Shown: positions 50,542 through 60,262 of the stretch, piece after piece
Numbering within the stretch: position 1 is the first letter of the stretch
Layout: the number at the start of each line of letters is the position of its first letter
Source: CBDCFV01 sp965261795
Lineage (GTDB): Bacteria; Chloroflexota; Dehalococcoidia; Lucifugimonadales; UBA3495
Assembly (NCBI GenBank): GCA_965261795.1
Contig: OZ253476.1
Span: forward strand, 3,782,001 to 3,846,000
Direction: 5' to 3'
Length of the DNA: 64,000 nucleotides
Position numbers and translations under genes: made by a program
Notes under the pieces: model-generated
What the model was told of the DNA's origin: nothing
Seen by the model: only the letters and a program-made list of their open reading frames with translations
Databases searched by the model: none

Positions 50542-50821
50542 TGGTTGGCGATTCCATCGCATGAAATTGGCCAAGCGAGCAACTGTCCTCTGGTAGTTGA
50601 CGGCCGGCAGTGGTCAGATTATGTTAGGCGCATGCTCGTGGTAGCATACATGAATCGGGTCTGGGGCCGAGCAATTCTCACGCTTCGCCTATCGGGCATA
50701 AGGGTAGAACAAGGATGCTTTGAGAGTCGGACTCGAAGGTTCTCGTTCTGGGTCTTTGTTCGATCTGAATCACGAGGCGTTAGTATTCGTTGGGTTCCAC
50801 GGTATGTTCCTCTCTCTTGCG

Positions 50822-51334
50822 TCACCTCAACAGATCGAGTCGTTCCAGCTCGTCGTGAACGTCCGAAATATAGCTTGCAGTAAATTTGGGCTTTAGTGCT
50901 CTGACCATCCTGAGAATTTCATCGGTCTGCAAACTAGGCCGTAGTTTTTTCATGTAGTGAATTGTCGCCGCCAATTCTAACGCGGAGACCGAGCGATGGC
51001 CAAAGGTTTCTATCACACGTTCAATCGACTTCCTGTAAGGCCCAATCAACTTGCTCCATTCTTCTCTAGGGTCATCAGTTGAAGTTATATGGAATCCGTA
51101 ACCCTGGGAGTCGGGTTGGACATCGACGTATCCAGCAAACTTTAGCCTAGCCGTGTCAGTTTCTAGGGCTTCGGCGTATGGCCCGTAATGATGCATCTTG
51201 AACTGGAACTTAGTCGGCACACTGAACGCTTCTTGAAGGAAATAAGCAAGCTTCTGAAGCTGAATCTTACGAACATCACCCAACCGAGAGGTTACGTCGT
51301 GGAGAATCGCTAGTTGAAGTTCCTGAGTACTCAC
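50822..51334 (-). CDS. YwgA-like (Panacea-related) protein, partner of an HD hydrolase
   Basis: 170 residues from GTG 51334 (GGGAGG upstream). QLAILHDVTSRLG, DVRKIQLQKLAYFLQEAF, FKMHHYGPYAEALETDTARL and the C-terminal helices resemble the YwgA group, itself like the Panacea fold (KLxYFLQ, HYGPY motifs). Here it lies 36 bp after the HD-domain gene on the same strand, the arrangement of ywfO-ywgA in Bacillus as I recall it. Its role is unknown; control of the HD enzyme is a plausible inference. Confidence 0.72.
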   Translation of the reverse strand: MSTQELQLAILHDVTSRLGDVRKIQLQKLAYFLQEAFSVPTKFQFKMHHYGPYAEALETDTARLKFAGYVDVQPDSQGYGFHITSTDDPREEWSKLIGPYRKSIERVIETFGHRSVSALELAATIHYMKKLRPSLQTDEILRMVRALKPKFTASYISDVHDELERLDLLR

Positions 51335-51370
51335 TTTATGCCTCCCTGGTCTCAATACTTCTCTGAATCG

Positions 51371-52678
51371 CTAAATTATTAGCGGGCGGCAGAAGTTCCG
51401 CACTTCGTCTTCAAGGTCTACATTTCCGCGCACGTCTGCGTAAAGACGGTATTTGCCAATTTCCCGCAGCCCCTGTAGTGGCCGTGACCTCTTCCTAAAC
51501 TCTCTCCACGCTGGTGGGTTGCCTGCTAACTTGACCATCATATCCTCCTCCTTAAACCGGTTGGGATGGTCAACGGCCCTGTCCAACCATAACCTCAAAC
51601 TTGGGAACCTTTCCTTGACCGGTTGCAATAACAATCCTTCAGCGTTTCTAACCAACCCTTGATCCGGGGAATCTTCAGTCTCGCAAACCACTTTGGGATG
51701 CTGTCGGTTAATAATTCTCCAAGCCAGGTTCCGCTTTACCGAGTCTGAACGTGTATTTGCTTCGAAAAGGATTAGGCTGTCATCCCACAGGAGATATTTT
51801 TCAATCTCATCGGCTCTTGGGTACTTGCCATCGGGAGTTTTGGATTCAAGAAGCTCGGCGATGAAATCGGTTAGCACGAGATCATAGGCACGCCTTACAT
51901 CGTGAAAATAGATTTGAGTGAACATGTAATACCGTGCCAAGACGAAAGCTTCTAGGGCGTGAATCCCATCTTCGTCAATCGCCAGCTTAAGGCTTCCTTC
52001 TTCTGCTTCTCCGTCCAATGTCAAAGTGTTCAGGATGCGACCAAGGTCGAAAGTGCCATACTGTACACCGCAGTAGTGCGAATCTCGAAGCAGATAATCC
52101 ATCTTGTCCACATCCCAAGGGCTGGATATTAACTCCTGAACGAAACCAGCAGGCAATGCTGCTTGACCAACGATAAGGTCTGCTACATCATTTCTGCTTA
52201 TGCCAAGGCTCTGGCACTGTTGGTCTGCATCAATAATCTCCCCGATTTCAGAGTTGCGGATGATTTCTGCTCCATGACCTTCATGGTTATCGCCTTCCGA
52301 AAACAGTTTGGCTTCCCCTGTGTGAGAAAAAGGTGCATGACCGATATCGTGAAGCAACCCGGCGAGTCTCGCCAATAAGACTAAGTGGCGTTTGCGCTCG
52401 GCCGTTTCATGTGAGGGCCATTGCAAAGTGTCCCTGACTAACTCCAGATTGCGACTAATTACCTCGTCAACCGCCTTCCCTGCCAAATGCATCACACCAA
52501 TTGCGTGACCGAAACGGCTATGCTCGGCACCATGATAAACATAGTAAGTCAAACCCAGTTGGTGTATTCGACGGAGACGCTGAAACTCCGATGTGTCTAT
52601 GATTCGGCGTTCATGTGGATAAACATCCACAAAACCGTGAATCGGGTCTCGGAATTCGGAAGTACTATTGATAGTCAT
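51371..52678 (-). CDS. HD-domain phosphohydrolase (YwfO/SAMHD1-like)
   Basis: A 435-residue protein. FRDPIHGFVDVYPHERRIIDTSEFQRLRRIHQLG and YHGAEHSRFGHAIGVMHLAG start the HD domain; LLHDIGHAPFSHTGE contains the HD pair, and ISSPWDVDKMDYLLRDSHYCGV the final Asp motif. It resembles dNTP triphosphohydrolases of the SAMHD1/YwfO group, which cleave dNTPs. The C-terminal third is a diverged helical region. No ribosome site is obvious before ATG 52678. It is upstream of the YwgA-like gene. Cellular or anti-phage role not determined. Confidence 0.88.
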   Translation of the reverse strand: MTINSTSEFRDPIHGFVDVYPHERRIIDTSEFQRLRRIHQLGLTYYVYHGAEHSRFGHAIGVMHLAGKAVDEVISRNLELVRDTLQWPSHETAERKRHLVLLARLAGLLHDIGHAPFSHTGEAKLFSEGDNHEGHGAEIIRNSEIGEIIDADQQCQSLGISRNDVADLIVGQAALPAGFVQELISSPWDVDKMDYLLRDSHYCGVQYGTFDLGRILNTLTLDGEAEEGSLKLAIDEDGIHALEAFVLARYYMFTQIYFHDVRRAYDLVLTDFIAELLESKTPDGKYPRADEIEKYLLWDDSLILFEANTRSDSVKRNLAWRIINRQHPKVVCETEDSPDQGLVRNAEGLLLQPVKERFPSLRLWLDRAVDHPNRFKEEDMMVKLAGNPPAWREFRKRSRPLQGLREIGKYRLYADVRGNVDLEDEVRNFCRPLII

Positions 52679-53222
52679 GGTAGTGATGAAGGAATGGTAG
52701 TGTAGCCTACATGATTTCGAGTCAGCAAGGATGATCTGTCATGGGCTGAGATTGTGCGATTGTAACCCAAAGGGTTTAAACGGTTCTTCGCCAGACGCTC
52801 TCCAACTCCCGCTGGGCCGCCCGATTGAAGAACGTGGTCCGCACTTACCCTATCACAGCCTTACTGAGGTCCGGATCCGGGTCCAAGTAGTCCGTCCATT
52901 CCTGCTCCGCCAGCGAAAGAGACTGGATGGGGGCTTTCCCGCTTGGGTAGTATGGTGTTACGTGATCGTGTGTTACGCATTTGCCGGTTTGTGCAGTCGG
53001 CTTGGACACGGTTTCACGTTACCTTGACACTCATTATGCTCCTCGGCATGATGAGCCGGACATTATTGTGGCGTTCCCGCCGCTGCCGGCCGCGGCTTTA
53101 TGGCAACCACGCCTCAAGAAACCGGAGACAACCTCCAACGGCTTATGGACCGGTCCCAACTCATTGCTCCGCCTTGGCCGACTTTGCTTACGGGTTGGAA
53201 CTGCTAGGTAGGACGCTTCGGA
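52679..53222. other. Stretch with no recognised gene
   Basis: About 540 bases between divergent genes. Several short frames (such as LRHF/VQSAWTRFHVTLTLIML codons near 52985-53040) give hydrophobic or Arg-rich pieces, but no family is recognisable. It may be a decayed gene. The antiporter's start region lies at the right end. Confidence 0.45.
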
Positions 53223-54392
53223 TTGGAAATCTATGATGCTCTTTTCTCGATTGGCTTGCTTATTGTCGTCGCCAAACTATTTGAAGGTGTATTCAAGCGG
53301 TTCGGCCTGAATTCAATCATCGCCTATGCCGCGACAGGGGTTGTGGTTGGCCCTCTCACCGGTCTGGTGGAGACGGGCACCGACGTCGAGCTTATCCTGG
53401 GCATAGGCATCTTCATTTTCTTTTTCATCATCGGCTTGGAGGAACTGGACATCAGCGGATTCCTGGCGGCCATCCGCGGGCGCCTCTTCCTTGCTTCCGT
53501 ATTGTCCATGACCATATCGCTGCTGGTGTCCTTGGGCGTTACCACCGATATCATCTTCGATTTGCAGTTAGGCCTCGATTTTACCCAAGCCTTGGGACTA
53601 GCCGGTGTGCTGTCGATGTCCAGCCTCGGCATAGTCGCCAAGGTGCTGATTGATGAAGGGCGGCTCAAGGAACCCGTGGGCGTGCAAATCTTTACCGCCG
53701 TGATTATCGCCGAGCTGATTGCCCTGTTTCTAGTGGGGTTCGCCATAAGTGAACACTTCTATGCAGGGGGACACGGCCATAAATTAGACCTTCTGAGCGT
53801 GGCTACCCTCATAGGGCAAATCCTTGGTTTCACCATAGTAACGTGGTTCGTTTCCACCAAGGTCCTTCCCAAGGTCCTTCCCAAGGTCATAGTCATGCTG
53901 CATCACTTTCTGCAGGCGCCGCAGCTTTCCTTTGGGCTGCTGCTGGGCGGACTTTTCCTGGTGGTTGTGGGGGCGGAAAAGGTCGGACTTCACGGTTCCA
54001 TCGGGGCGTTGCTGTTCGGCGCCGCCCTTTCCATGCTGCCTTACCAAGTGCGGCGCGACATAATGCCGGGCATGAGGGGCACTGCCGAAGGGTTCTTTGT
54101 ACCCCTGTTCTTTGCCTCCGCAGGCTTGCACCTGAGCCTGGAATTCCTGAACCTGCCGCCGGAGACCATCCTGGTGCTGGTGATGTTCGGTTACATACTG
54201 CTGACGCCCTTCGGCATCACCTTCGCGCTCCGAAGGCTCAAACACTCTGAAGTTGTTACTCCCCCGGGACAAATACCACCGTCGCTGATCCGCTTTGCCT
54301 TGGATGGAATCCGGGTCAAATACATCCTTGATCGCTCTCGAAGCTATCCGGAGCAATCATTGACGGTGAAGGCCTTTGCCGGAACAGCATGA
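53223..54392 (+). CDS. Cation:proton antiporter (CPA2/KefB-like), C-terminus lost
   Basis: 389 residues. About eleven to twelve membrane segments: SIGLLIVVAKLFEGVFKRFG, AYAATGVVVGPLTGLVETG, IGIFIFFFIIGLEELDIS, LGLAGVLSMSSLGIVAKVLID and FVPLFFASAGLHLSLEF fit the CPA2 Na+/H+ exchanger fold. Start TTG 53223 is the first in-frame candidate; no strong ribosome site is seen. The membrane domain is intact. After about residue 375 the frame ends early because of a shift; the CBS domain that followed lies at 54393-54681. It may still transport, but without its regulatory part. Confidence 0.85.
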   Translation: MEIYDALFSIGLLIVVAKLFEGVFKRFGLNSIIAYAATGVVVGPLTGLVETGTDVELILGIGIFIFFFIIGLEELDISGFLAAIRGRLFLASVLSMTISLLVSLGVTTDIIFDLQLGLDFTQALGLAGVLSMSSLGIVAKVLIDEGRLKEPVGVQIFTAVIIAELIALFLVGFAISEHFYAGGHGHKLDLLSVATLIGQILGFTIVTWFVSTKVLPKVLPKVIVMLHHFLQAPQLSFGLLLGGLFLVVVGAEKVGLHGSIGALLFGAALSMLPYQVRRDIMPGMRGTAEGFFVPLFFASAGLHLSLEFLNLPPETILVLVMFGYILLTPFGITFALRRLKHSEVVTPPGQIPPSLIRFALDGIRVKYILDRSRSYPEQSLTVKAFAGTA

Positions 54393-54681
54393 CTATGTGG
54401 TTGTAGCGGAGGGCAAATTGGCCGGCATAGTGTAGTTGAGTCTGTTGCGCTACCTCCCCCGCAGCGAGTGGGAGCACACTTCTCTTGGAAGCGTACTGCG
54501 CCAAAGCACACCGAATGCCCACTCCGACGAATTGGTGGAGGATGCCTTGCAGCGTACGGTGGATCATTCGCTCACCACACTCCCGGTAACGGACTCGGAT
54601 AACAATGAGTTCATCGGTTCCATTTCGAGCCACGAAGTCCTGGAGATGCTTGTTTTAACTGCCAGAGGGAGAGAAATATGA
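54393..54681 (+). pseudogene. CBS-domain remnant of the antiporter gene
   Basis: In the frame beyond the antiporter stop the codons read PEQHDYVVVAEGKLAGIV, then TAG, then LSLLRYLPRSEWEHTSLGSV and LQRTVDHSLTTLPVTDSDNNEFIGSISSHEVLEML, ending with TGA at 54681. The second part is a CBS domain (LPVTDSDNNEFIG). One frameshift and one nonsense codon separate it from the antiporter. Confidence 0.75.
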
Positions 54682-54936
54682 TTCACGGTACTTTGGCCGC
54701 CGTCAATTACTCAAGCCAGAGGGCCGTCTTGAGCCGGTGCTGTCAGCGGTGGTGCCTAGCGGAGGATGGCGATGGCAAGGACATCAGGAAGAACGATTTC
54801 GGAACCGGCATTGGGCGCGTCATTGGAACTGGTACTGGCGCGAGGGGCGTCTTGGCCAAGAGCGCTGGGGAGAATTGTTACGCTGCTCCGACTTGAGAGG
54901 GCGTTGTTCCCAAAGGTAAAATAGGACCTTCACCGC

Positions 54937-56370
54937 ATGAGCCAGTCGGAACACCAAATAGAGGTCAACGGTATATGGAAGGTATTCGGCGACAGGCCGG
55001 AACGCTGCCTTCAGCTAGACTATGGATCGAAGAGCCGCGCTGAAATCCAGGAGGAATTGGGCCTTGTGATTGCGCTGAGGGACGTATCCTTCAGCGTCGA
55101 CACCGGACAGGTTTTCGTCATCATGGGCCTTTCCGGCAGCGGCAAGTCGACGCTGGCCCGCTGCCTCATCAGACTCATAGAACCCACCAGAGGGGAAATA
55201 CGTTTCGACGGCGAGGACATCCTTGCTTATTCAGCAGACGAGCTCATGCAGTTCCGTCGCAGCAATGCCGCCATGGTGTTCCAGCACTACGCCCTGCTTC
55301 CCCACCGACGCGTGCTGGACAACGTGGCGTTCGGCCTCGAGGTAAAAGGCTTGGACAAGGGGGATAGGTACAGGGAAGCGTTGAAGGCCATCGAGACCGT
55401 GGGATTGAAGGGCTGGGAAGACTATTATCCAAGAGAGATGAGCGGTGGAATGCAGTAGCGGGTGGGACTCGCCAGAGCGTTGGCGGTCAATCCTGATGTG
55501 CTATTGATGGACGAACCTTTCAGCGGCCTGGACCCTCTCATAAGGAGCTGACAAGGGTATGTAAAATTGAGATTATAGCTACGAACCGGCCCCACCGCCC
55601 CTGGATTCCGGCCTACGCCGGAATGACGGAATGGGCCCGATACGGAATGGGCCCGATAGTGAGCATTTGGGAGCGGTTTTGTATTTGAGCAAGCCTACCC
55701 TACTATGCGGTCTCACGTTCAACTGCGTAAAGTCCCAAATGAAATACATACCCTTGTCAGCTCATAAGGAGGGAGATGCAGGACGAACTTATTTCCCCCT
55801 CCAGTCTGAGCTCCGGAAGACCATCGTCTTCATCACTCACGACCTCAACGAGGCCCTCAAGTTAGGCGACCGAATAGCCATTATGCGGGACGGGGAGATT
55901 GTTCAGGAGGGTTCGCCGGAGGAGATCGTCACGCTGCCGACCGACCAATACGTGACGGAGTTCGTGCGGGACGTATCCAGGGCTAAAGTCATCCAGGCCA
56001 AGGCCATCATGCGGGAACCCGACGCGGTAGTGTACGAGAGGCAGGGTCCCCGCGCGGCTCTGCATACCATGGACAGCAATCACCTCGACGCTGTGTTCCT
56101 CATAGCGCGCGACTTCACGCTGCGGGGAATCCTGACCGCAGAGCAGGTGAAGGCCATCGCAGCCCAGGGCAGGAGTACCCTACAGGAGTTACCCTGGAAG
56201 AGGTGCAGGTCACGCCGGCATTGACAACAAGCCCCGAGACCTATCTGGAAGAAATCATCCCGATAGCCGCCAAGTCCGAGCATCCGGTCGCGGTAGTTGA
56301 TGACAACGGGAGCCTGCTTGGGGAGATTCGCAGGAGCGCCCTGCTCACTGGCATATCCGACGGCGGTTAG
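54937..56370 (+). pseudogene. proV: proV-like ABC ATPase (glycine betaine/proline type), broken
   Basis: Codons run from ATG 54937: IEVNGIWKVFGDRPE, VFVIMGLSGSGKSTLARCLIRLIEPT (Walker A), VFQHYALLPHRRVLDNVAFG (Q loop), MSGGMQ then TAG at 55456-55458, where GGMQQR would be expected. RVGLARALAVNPDVLLMDEP follows in frame (Walker B). Element A3 (55548-55760) then splits the D-loop region SGLDPLIR. After it ITHDLNEALKLGDRIAIM continues, and a further frameshift near 56185 leads to the C-terminal CBS-like end (VTPALTTSPE ... LLTGISDGG-stop). Three independent lesions: nonsense, insertion, frameshift. Confidence 0.9.
55548..55760. mobile_element. Small non-autonomous element A3 inserted in proV
   Basis: 213 bp, ends CTGACAAGGGTATGTA and TACATACCCTTGTCAG as exact complements. 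An 11-bp direct repeat CTCATAAGGAG flanks it (55537-55547 and 55761-55771); since the ends are partly palindromic, the true duplication may be 7-11 bp. It holds a single hairpin unit and is the cleanest copy. It shows where the family inserts. Confidence 0.93.
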
Positions 56371-56532
56371 GAGACTAGATATGGCCCAAGCCCCGGACGC
56401 CCGAGCGGGCTCACCAGCTTCCAACCTGCGGGGCAGGACCAGGGCTGTTCTGCCCATCTACCGCTGGACAGTGGCGATGGTTGCTGTTGCCGCAACGCTG
56501 CTGGCAACCCTCCTGGTCTGGGGTCCCCGGAG

Positions 56533-57435
56533 ATGGATTTCCCCACCAAGGTGTCGCAGCGAACTTCCACCGACGGCTCCGTAACCTTGGATAGGACGGC
56601 CCGCGACGTCGCAAGCGACGCCATTGACGACGCCGTTGGTTGGATGACGGAGGGGGCGTGGCTGTTCGACGGACTCAGCACAGTAGTCACCTATGCTCTC
56701 GTCAACATTGAGAGAGCGTTGAAGTGGACACCGTGGCCGGTCGTCGTGGTTGGTCTCGCGTTCCTGTCGTTTGCGGTGGGGCGCTGGCGCCTCTTCATAT
56801 TCACGTCCCTGGCCCTGCTCTTCGTCGGATTCATGGGCCTTTGGGAGAACACCATGGACACGGTTGCGCTAATGATAGTAGCCGTGGCCATTGCGGTATC
56901 GGTCGGACTCCCGTTGGGTGTCCTGGGCGCGCGCAGCCGGATTGCCGACAACCTGATGCGCCCGATCCTGGATGGGATGCAGACCATGCCCAGTTTCGTC
57001 TACCTGCTTCCCGGCATCCTCTTCTTCGGCTTGGGGAAACCAGCGGGCATCTTCGCCACCATCGTCTACGCCATTCCCCCCGTGATCCGGTTGACCAACC
57101 TGGGTATCCGCCAAGTGTCACCCGAGACAGTGGAGGCGGCCCGGGCGTTCGGGTCGTCGCCATGGCAGATTCTGACCAAGGTCCAGATTCCCATGGCCCT
57201 GCCCACGATCATGGCCGGTATCAATCAAACGACCATGATGGCCCTAGCAATGGTGACCATCGCCAGCCTCGTGGCAGCGGGAGGGCTCGGCGACAACGTC
57301 AACCGCGCCCTGCAGAAGAACGAACCGGGGAACGGCCTGATCGCGGGGCTCGCCATCGTGTTCCTAGCCATCATCATAGACCGCTTGACCCAGGCGGTGG
57401 CCGGCCGAAGGAGCGAGTCGGTGAGAGCGGGATAG
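56533..57435 (+). CDS. proW: proW-like permease, N-terminus frameshifted
   Basis: The frame from ATG 56533 encodes 300 residues: a membrane permease with the ABC EAA loop VEAARAFGSSPWQILTKVQIPMALP and multiple helices. Upstream, ATG 56381 opens MAQAPDARAGSPAS ... VAMVAVAATLLATLLVWGP in another frame, plausibly the real N-terminus with its first membrane helix, joined by a single frameshift near 56525. So the product from 56533 would lack that helix. It sits between proV and the binding-protein gene in normal order. The transporter imports compatible solutes such as betaine. Confidence 0.85.
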   Translation: MDFPTKVSQRTSTDGSVTLDRTARDVASDAIDDAVGWMTEGAWLFDGLSTVVTYALVNIERALKWTPWPVVVVGLAFLSFAVGRWRLFIFTSLALLFVGFMGLWENTMDTVALMIVAVAIAVSVGLPLGVLGARSRIADNLMRPILDGMQTMPSFVYLLPGILFFGLGKPAGIFATIVYAIPPVIRLTNLGIRQVSPETVEAARAFGSSPWQILTKVQIPMALPTIMAGINQTTMMALAMVTIASLVAAGGLGDNVNRALQKNEPGNGLIAGLAIVFLAIIIDRLTQAVAGRRSESVRAG

Positions 57436-57563
57436 GAACGAATTGCAACTCCGCCCGCCGCCAATCGGCGGCAGTTTCAAGTTGCCAGCCAAGACCTGTA
57501 TTACTCCGTCGAATGCCGGGTGCGGCGTTAACCCAGCTCCAACAATGAAAGAGGTGGCATCAA

Positions 57564-58587
57564 TTGTTAGACAAATTCAGACTGTTCGCCGCAGCTTTGA
57601 CCATACTGGCCGTCACCACCGTGATTGCCTGCTCCCAGGAAGAACCGGAGGAGGCCAAGGAGGACATAGTCTTCAGTGACTTGAACTGGACCAGCGCTCA
57701 GTTCCAGAACCGCGTGGCCCAGTACATCGTTGAAGAGGGCTACGGCTATCCTACGGAGGTGGTATTCGGTTCCACCCTGCCTCTGTTCCAAGGACTGCGG
57801 CGGGGCGATACCCACGTAACCATGGAAATCTGGCTGCCCAACCAGGATGAAGCATGGATGGATGCCCTCGCGGTAGGTGAAGTCGTTTCCGTGGGGAAGA
57901 GCTTGGGCGAGGACTGGCAGTCGGGTTTCGTGATGCCAGCCTACCTGCAGGAGGAGTACCCCGAACTGGACAGCGTGGAGGACTTGAAGGACGACAAATA
58001 CAAAGCATTGTTCGCCACCGCCGAAACGGGGGGCAAGGCGCGCTTGGTGTCCTGCGTCATCGGCTGGGCCTGCGAAGTGGTGAACGCCAAACAGGTCGAG
58101 TCATACGGGCTTTCGGACCACGTCCATGTCGTCAACCCGGGGGACGGTGCAGCCGCGAACGCAGACCTTTACGGCGCTTACGAAAAAGGGAAGCCGTGGC
58201 TCGGCTACCAATGGGGCACCAACGACCCCGCCGTGGAGCTGACTGGTCCGACTTGAAGAACCCCCGTATAGCGACGAGTGCTGGTTCACCACCAAGGCCT
58301 GCGCCTACGAACCTGCCACAATCCTGATCGCCGTTCATCCTGACCTGCCTGCCCGATCGCCTGAAATCATAAACATGCTGCGGGCCTGGGATCTGAACAT
58401 TGACCGCTACCAGGAGGTCGGCAGGTGGCGCCGTGCAAACGGGGACGCCAGCATCAACGACACGGCCCTCTGGTGGCTGAACAACAACGTGGACGTATGG
58501 ACCGGTTGGGTCACTGCAGAGGCTGCCGAAGCTATCAAGTCGGCCCTTCAATCGAACGAGGTCCCCGACGGTTGGCCCACCGAGTAG
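57564..58587 (+). pseudogene. proX: proX-like betaine-binding lipoprotein, frameshifted
   Basis: The frame from 57564 starts MLDKFRLFAAALTILAVTTVIACSQEEPE, a lipoprotein signal with a lipobox Cys. EDIVFSDLNWTSAQFQNRVAQYIVEEGYGYPTEVV and THVTMEIWLPNQDEAWMDA are OpuAC-type solute-binding sequence. It stops at 58256. In another frame the rest continues: EEPPYSDECWFTTKACAYEPATILIAVHPDLPARSPEI and ALWWLNNNVDVWTGWV, ending with TAG at 58587. One frameshift near 58250 breaks the protein in lobe 2. Third damaged gene of the operon. Confidence 0.88.
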
Positions 58588-58750
58588 GACGCCAAGCCTC
58601 GTATCTGCAAGTTCTATCCGTAGTACGCCGAGCGGCCAGTTGTTGGGGGCTCAAATGAAGGCCGAGCTTGTGTTCTCCGGTGATCTTGACACTGATGACA
58701 ATGTTGCCTAGTCTGGTAACTAGTCAGAAAGATAGCAACTGGAGTGAACC

Positions 58751-59011
58751 ATGAGCAAGAGATGGCCGGTCCAAGACGCCAAGTCAAGGTTCAGCGAGTT
58801 GCTCGATACCGCCCTCTCTGAAGGGCCGCAGATCGTGACCAAACGGGGAGTGGAAACCGCCGTGCTCCTTCCCATCGAGCAGTGGCGGAGACTGGAGCGG
58901 ATGACCAGGCCGGACCTGAAGGATTTGCTCCTCGCCCCGGAAGCGCGGACCGAAGACCTTACACCGCCGAACCGACAGCATCGCCGCCGGCCACCTTTGT
59001 CCGTGGAGTAG
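58751..59011 (+). CDS. Phd/YefM-type antitoxin
   Basis: 86 residues: WPVQDAKSRFSELLDTALSEGPQIVTKRGVETAVLLPIEQWRRLE is the Phd/YefM fold that binds operator DNA, with a charged disordered tail that should contact the toxin. A GGAGTG site lies eight bases before ATG. Followed after 4 bp by the PIN toxin gene. Complete pair, expected to repress its own promoter. Confidence 0.92.
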   Translation: MSKRWPVQDAKSRFSELLDTALSEGPQIVTKRGVETAVLLPIEQWRRLERMTRPDLKDLLLAPEARTEDLTPPNRQHRRRPPLSVE

Positions 59012-59015
59012 GTCT

Positions 59016-59423
59016 GTGTACCTTCTCGACACCAACGTGGTCTCAGAGCTGCGCCGCCCTCGTCCACATGGCGCCGTCCTGAATTGGATCGCGGATGTGC
59101 CGGGGGACCAGCTCTTCGTGTCTGCCGTCACGGTTGGAGAGATACAGGCAGGGATCGAGATCACTCGTGAGCAGGATGAGGCTAAGGCGGAAGAGATGGA
59201 AGCCTGGCTGGACAAGGTCCTGGCTTCCTACGGTGTGTTGCCGATGGATGCGCCCGCCTTACGGGAGTGGGCACGGCTCATGCACAGAAGGTCGGACACC
59301 ATGACCGAAGACGCCATGATTGCGGCGACAGCTATTGTGCACAGGCTGACGGTGGTCACTCGAAACATGAGTGACTTCGGCCAGCTTGGGGTTGAGTTGC
59401 AAAATCCCTTTGATAGGGAGTAG
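59016..59423 (+). CDS. VapC/FitB-type PIN ribonuclease toxin
   Basis: 135 residues from GTG 59016. MYLLDTNVVSELRRP carries the first Asp, VSAVTVGEIQAGIE the Glu, and MTEDAMIAATAIVHRLTVVTRNMSDF the later Asp residues of the PIN active site. Length and motifs match the FitB-like group that pairs with Phd-type antitoxins. Intact, in contrast to the two PIN remnants nearby. Confidence 0.93.
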   Translation: MYLLDTNVVSELRRPRPHGAVLNWIADVPGDQLFVSAVTVGEIQAGIEITREQDEAKAEEMEAWLDKVLASYGVLPMDAPALREWARLMHRRSDTMTEDAMIAATAIVHRLTVVTRNMSDFGQLGVELQNPFDRE

Positions 59424-59745
59424 CCCTCACCATCATGTAGTACTGGCGATTGTTACCGTCCGGTCTGTGTAAATCCGGATAGCGAGACCAACTTCCTGCT
59501 CCATGCCGGCCTCGAACAGTCACATGGTAAATTTTCGCAAACCACGCCATCCTTGTCGCCTTTTTGATGCCGGTTTACATTGGGGGCTGCCAGAGTGAGA
59601 TTCAGCACACCAGATTGGCGTCTCCCTTCCGAGGGGGCGGTGGGCACGGCGACTACATCCTCCACAACTTGGAGCCAGCGGGCCCCGCAGGTCGGCGTAT
59701 CAACCACAGAGGGGAATCCCAACGATGTCAAATAGCGGAATTCCA
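59424..59745. other. Stretch with no recognised gene
   Basis: About 320 bases between the toxin gene and the first cytochrome gene. No gene or repeat is recognised. Confidence 0.5.
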
Positions 59746-60195
59746 ATGGACAGACGCTTTGTCTGCAATCTCGTTATAGCCTTCATAGCGCTCGTGGTAA
59801 TTGGATGTGGTGAAGAGAGACCTCCGGGGAACGAAAATAGTGAATCGAGCGTGACCGGACGGGCCTCCGCTACGGGAACTGCTTTGTCCAACATGGCCCG
59901 TGAGGGGGAGGCGTTGTTCAAGGCCAATTGCTCAGTCTGTCACGGAGTGAACGCTTCCGGTACAAGGCGGGGCCCGCCCCTGATGGATAGAATCTACCAC
60001 CCGGGCCATCATGCGGACTTCAGCATTCGCAACGCGGTCAATCAGGGAGTTCCGCAACACCACTGGGGGTTCGGCAATATGCCTCCAGTCGCCAGCGTCT
60101 CATCGGACGACGTGGAAAAGATCATCTGCTACGTCCGGGAGATGCAGCGGGCCGACGGCATCTTCGAGGGGGATGCTTTTTCTACTGTGTGCTGA
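59746..60195 (+). CDS. Cytochrome c lipoprotein 1
   Basis: 149 residues from ATG 59746 (ATG 59725 adds seven). FVCNLVIAFIALVVIGCGEER is a lipoprotein signal with lipobox Cys, then CSVCHGVNASGTRRGPPLMDR is the CxxCH heme site, with GFGNMPPVASVSSDDVEKIICYVREMQ supplying the axial Met (NMPP). A small membrane-anchored class I cytochrome c for electron transfer outside the membrane. The second cytochrome gene follows 67 bp later; both may serve one oxidase or dehydrogenase not present in the window. Confidence 0.9.
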   Translation: MDRRFVCNLVIAFIALVVIGCGEERPPGNENSESSVTGRASATGTALSNMAREGEALFKANCSVCHGVNASGTRRGPPLMDRIYHPGHHADFSIRNAVNQGVPQHHWGFGNMPPVASVSSDDVEKIICYVREMQRADGIFEGDAFSTVC

Positions 60196-60262
60196 GCCTA
60201 GTTCACCCAGCCGGCTTGGCTTAACGACGGCGAACGGTGAGCTGATACTACAGGAGGAGGCC

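Noticed and set aside
18940..55458. In-frame TAG codons in several genes (19033, 50241 area, 54420 area, 55456) suggested stop-codon recoding.
   Set aside because: Each of these genes or loci is truncated or broken: those at 50.2, 54.4 and 55.5 kb also carry frameshifts or an insertion, and intact genes use TAG as a normal stop (for example 5564-5566). Decay explains it better.
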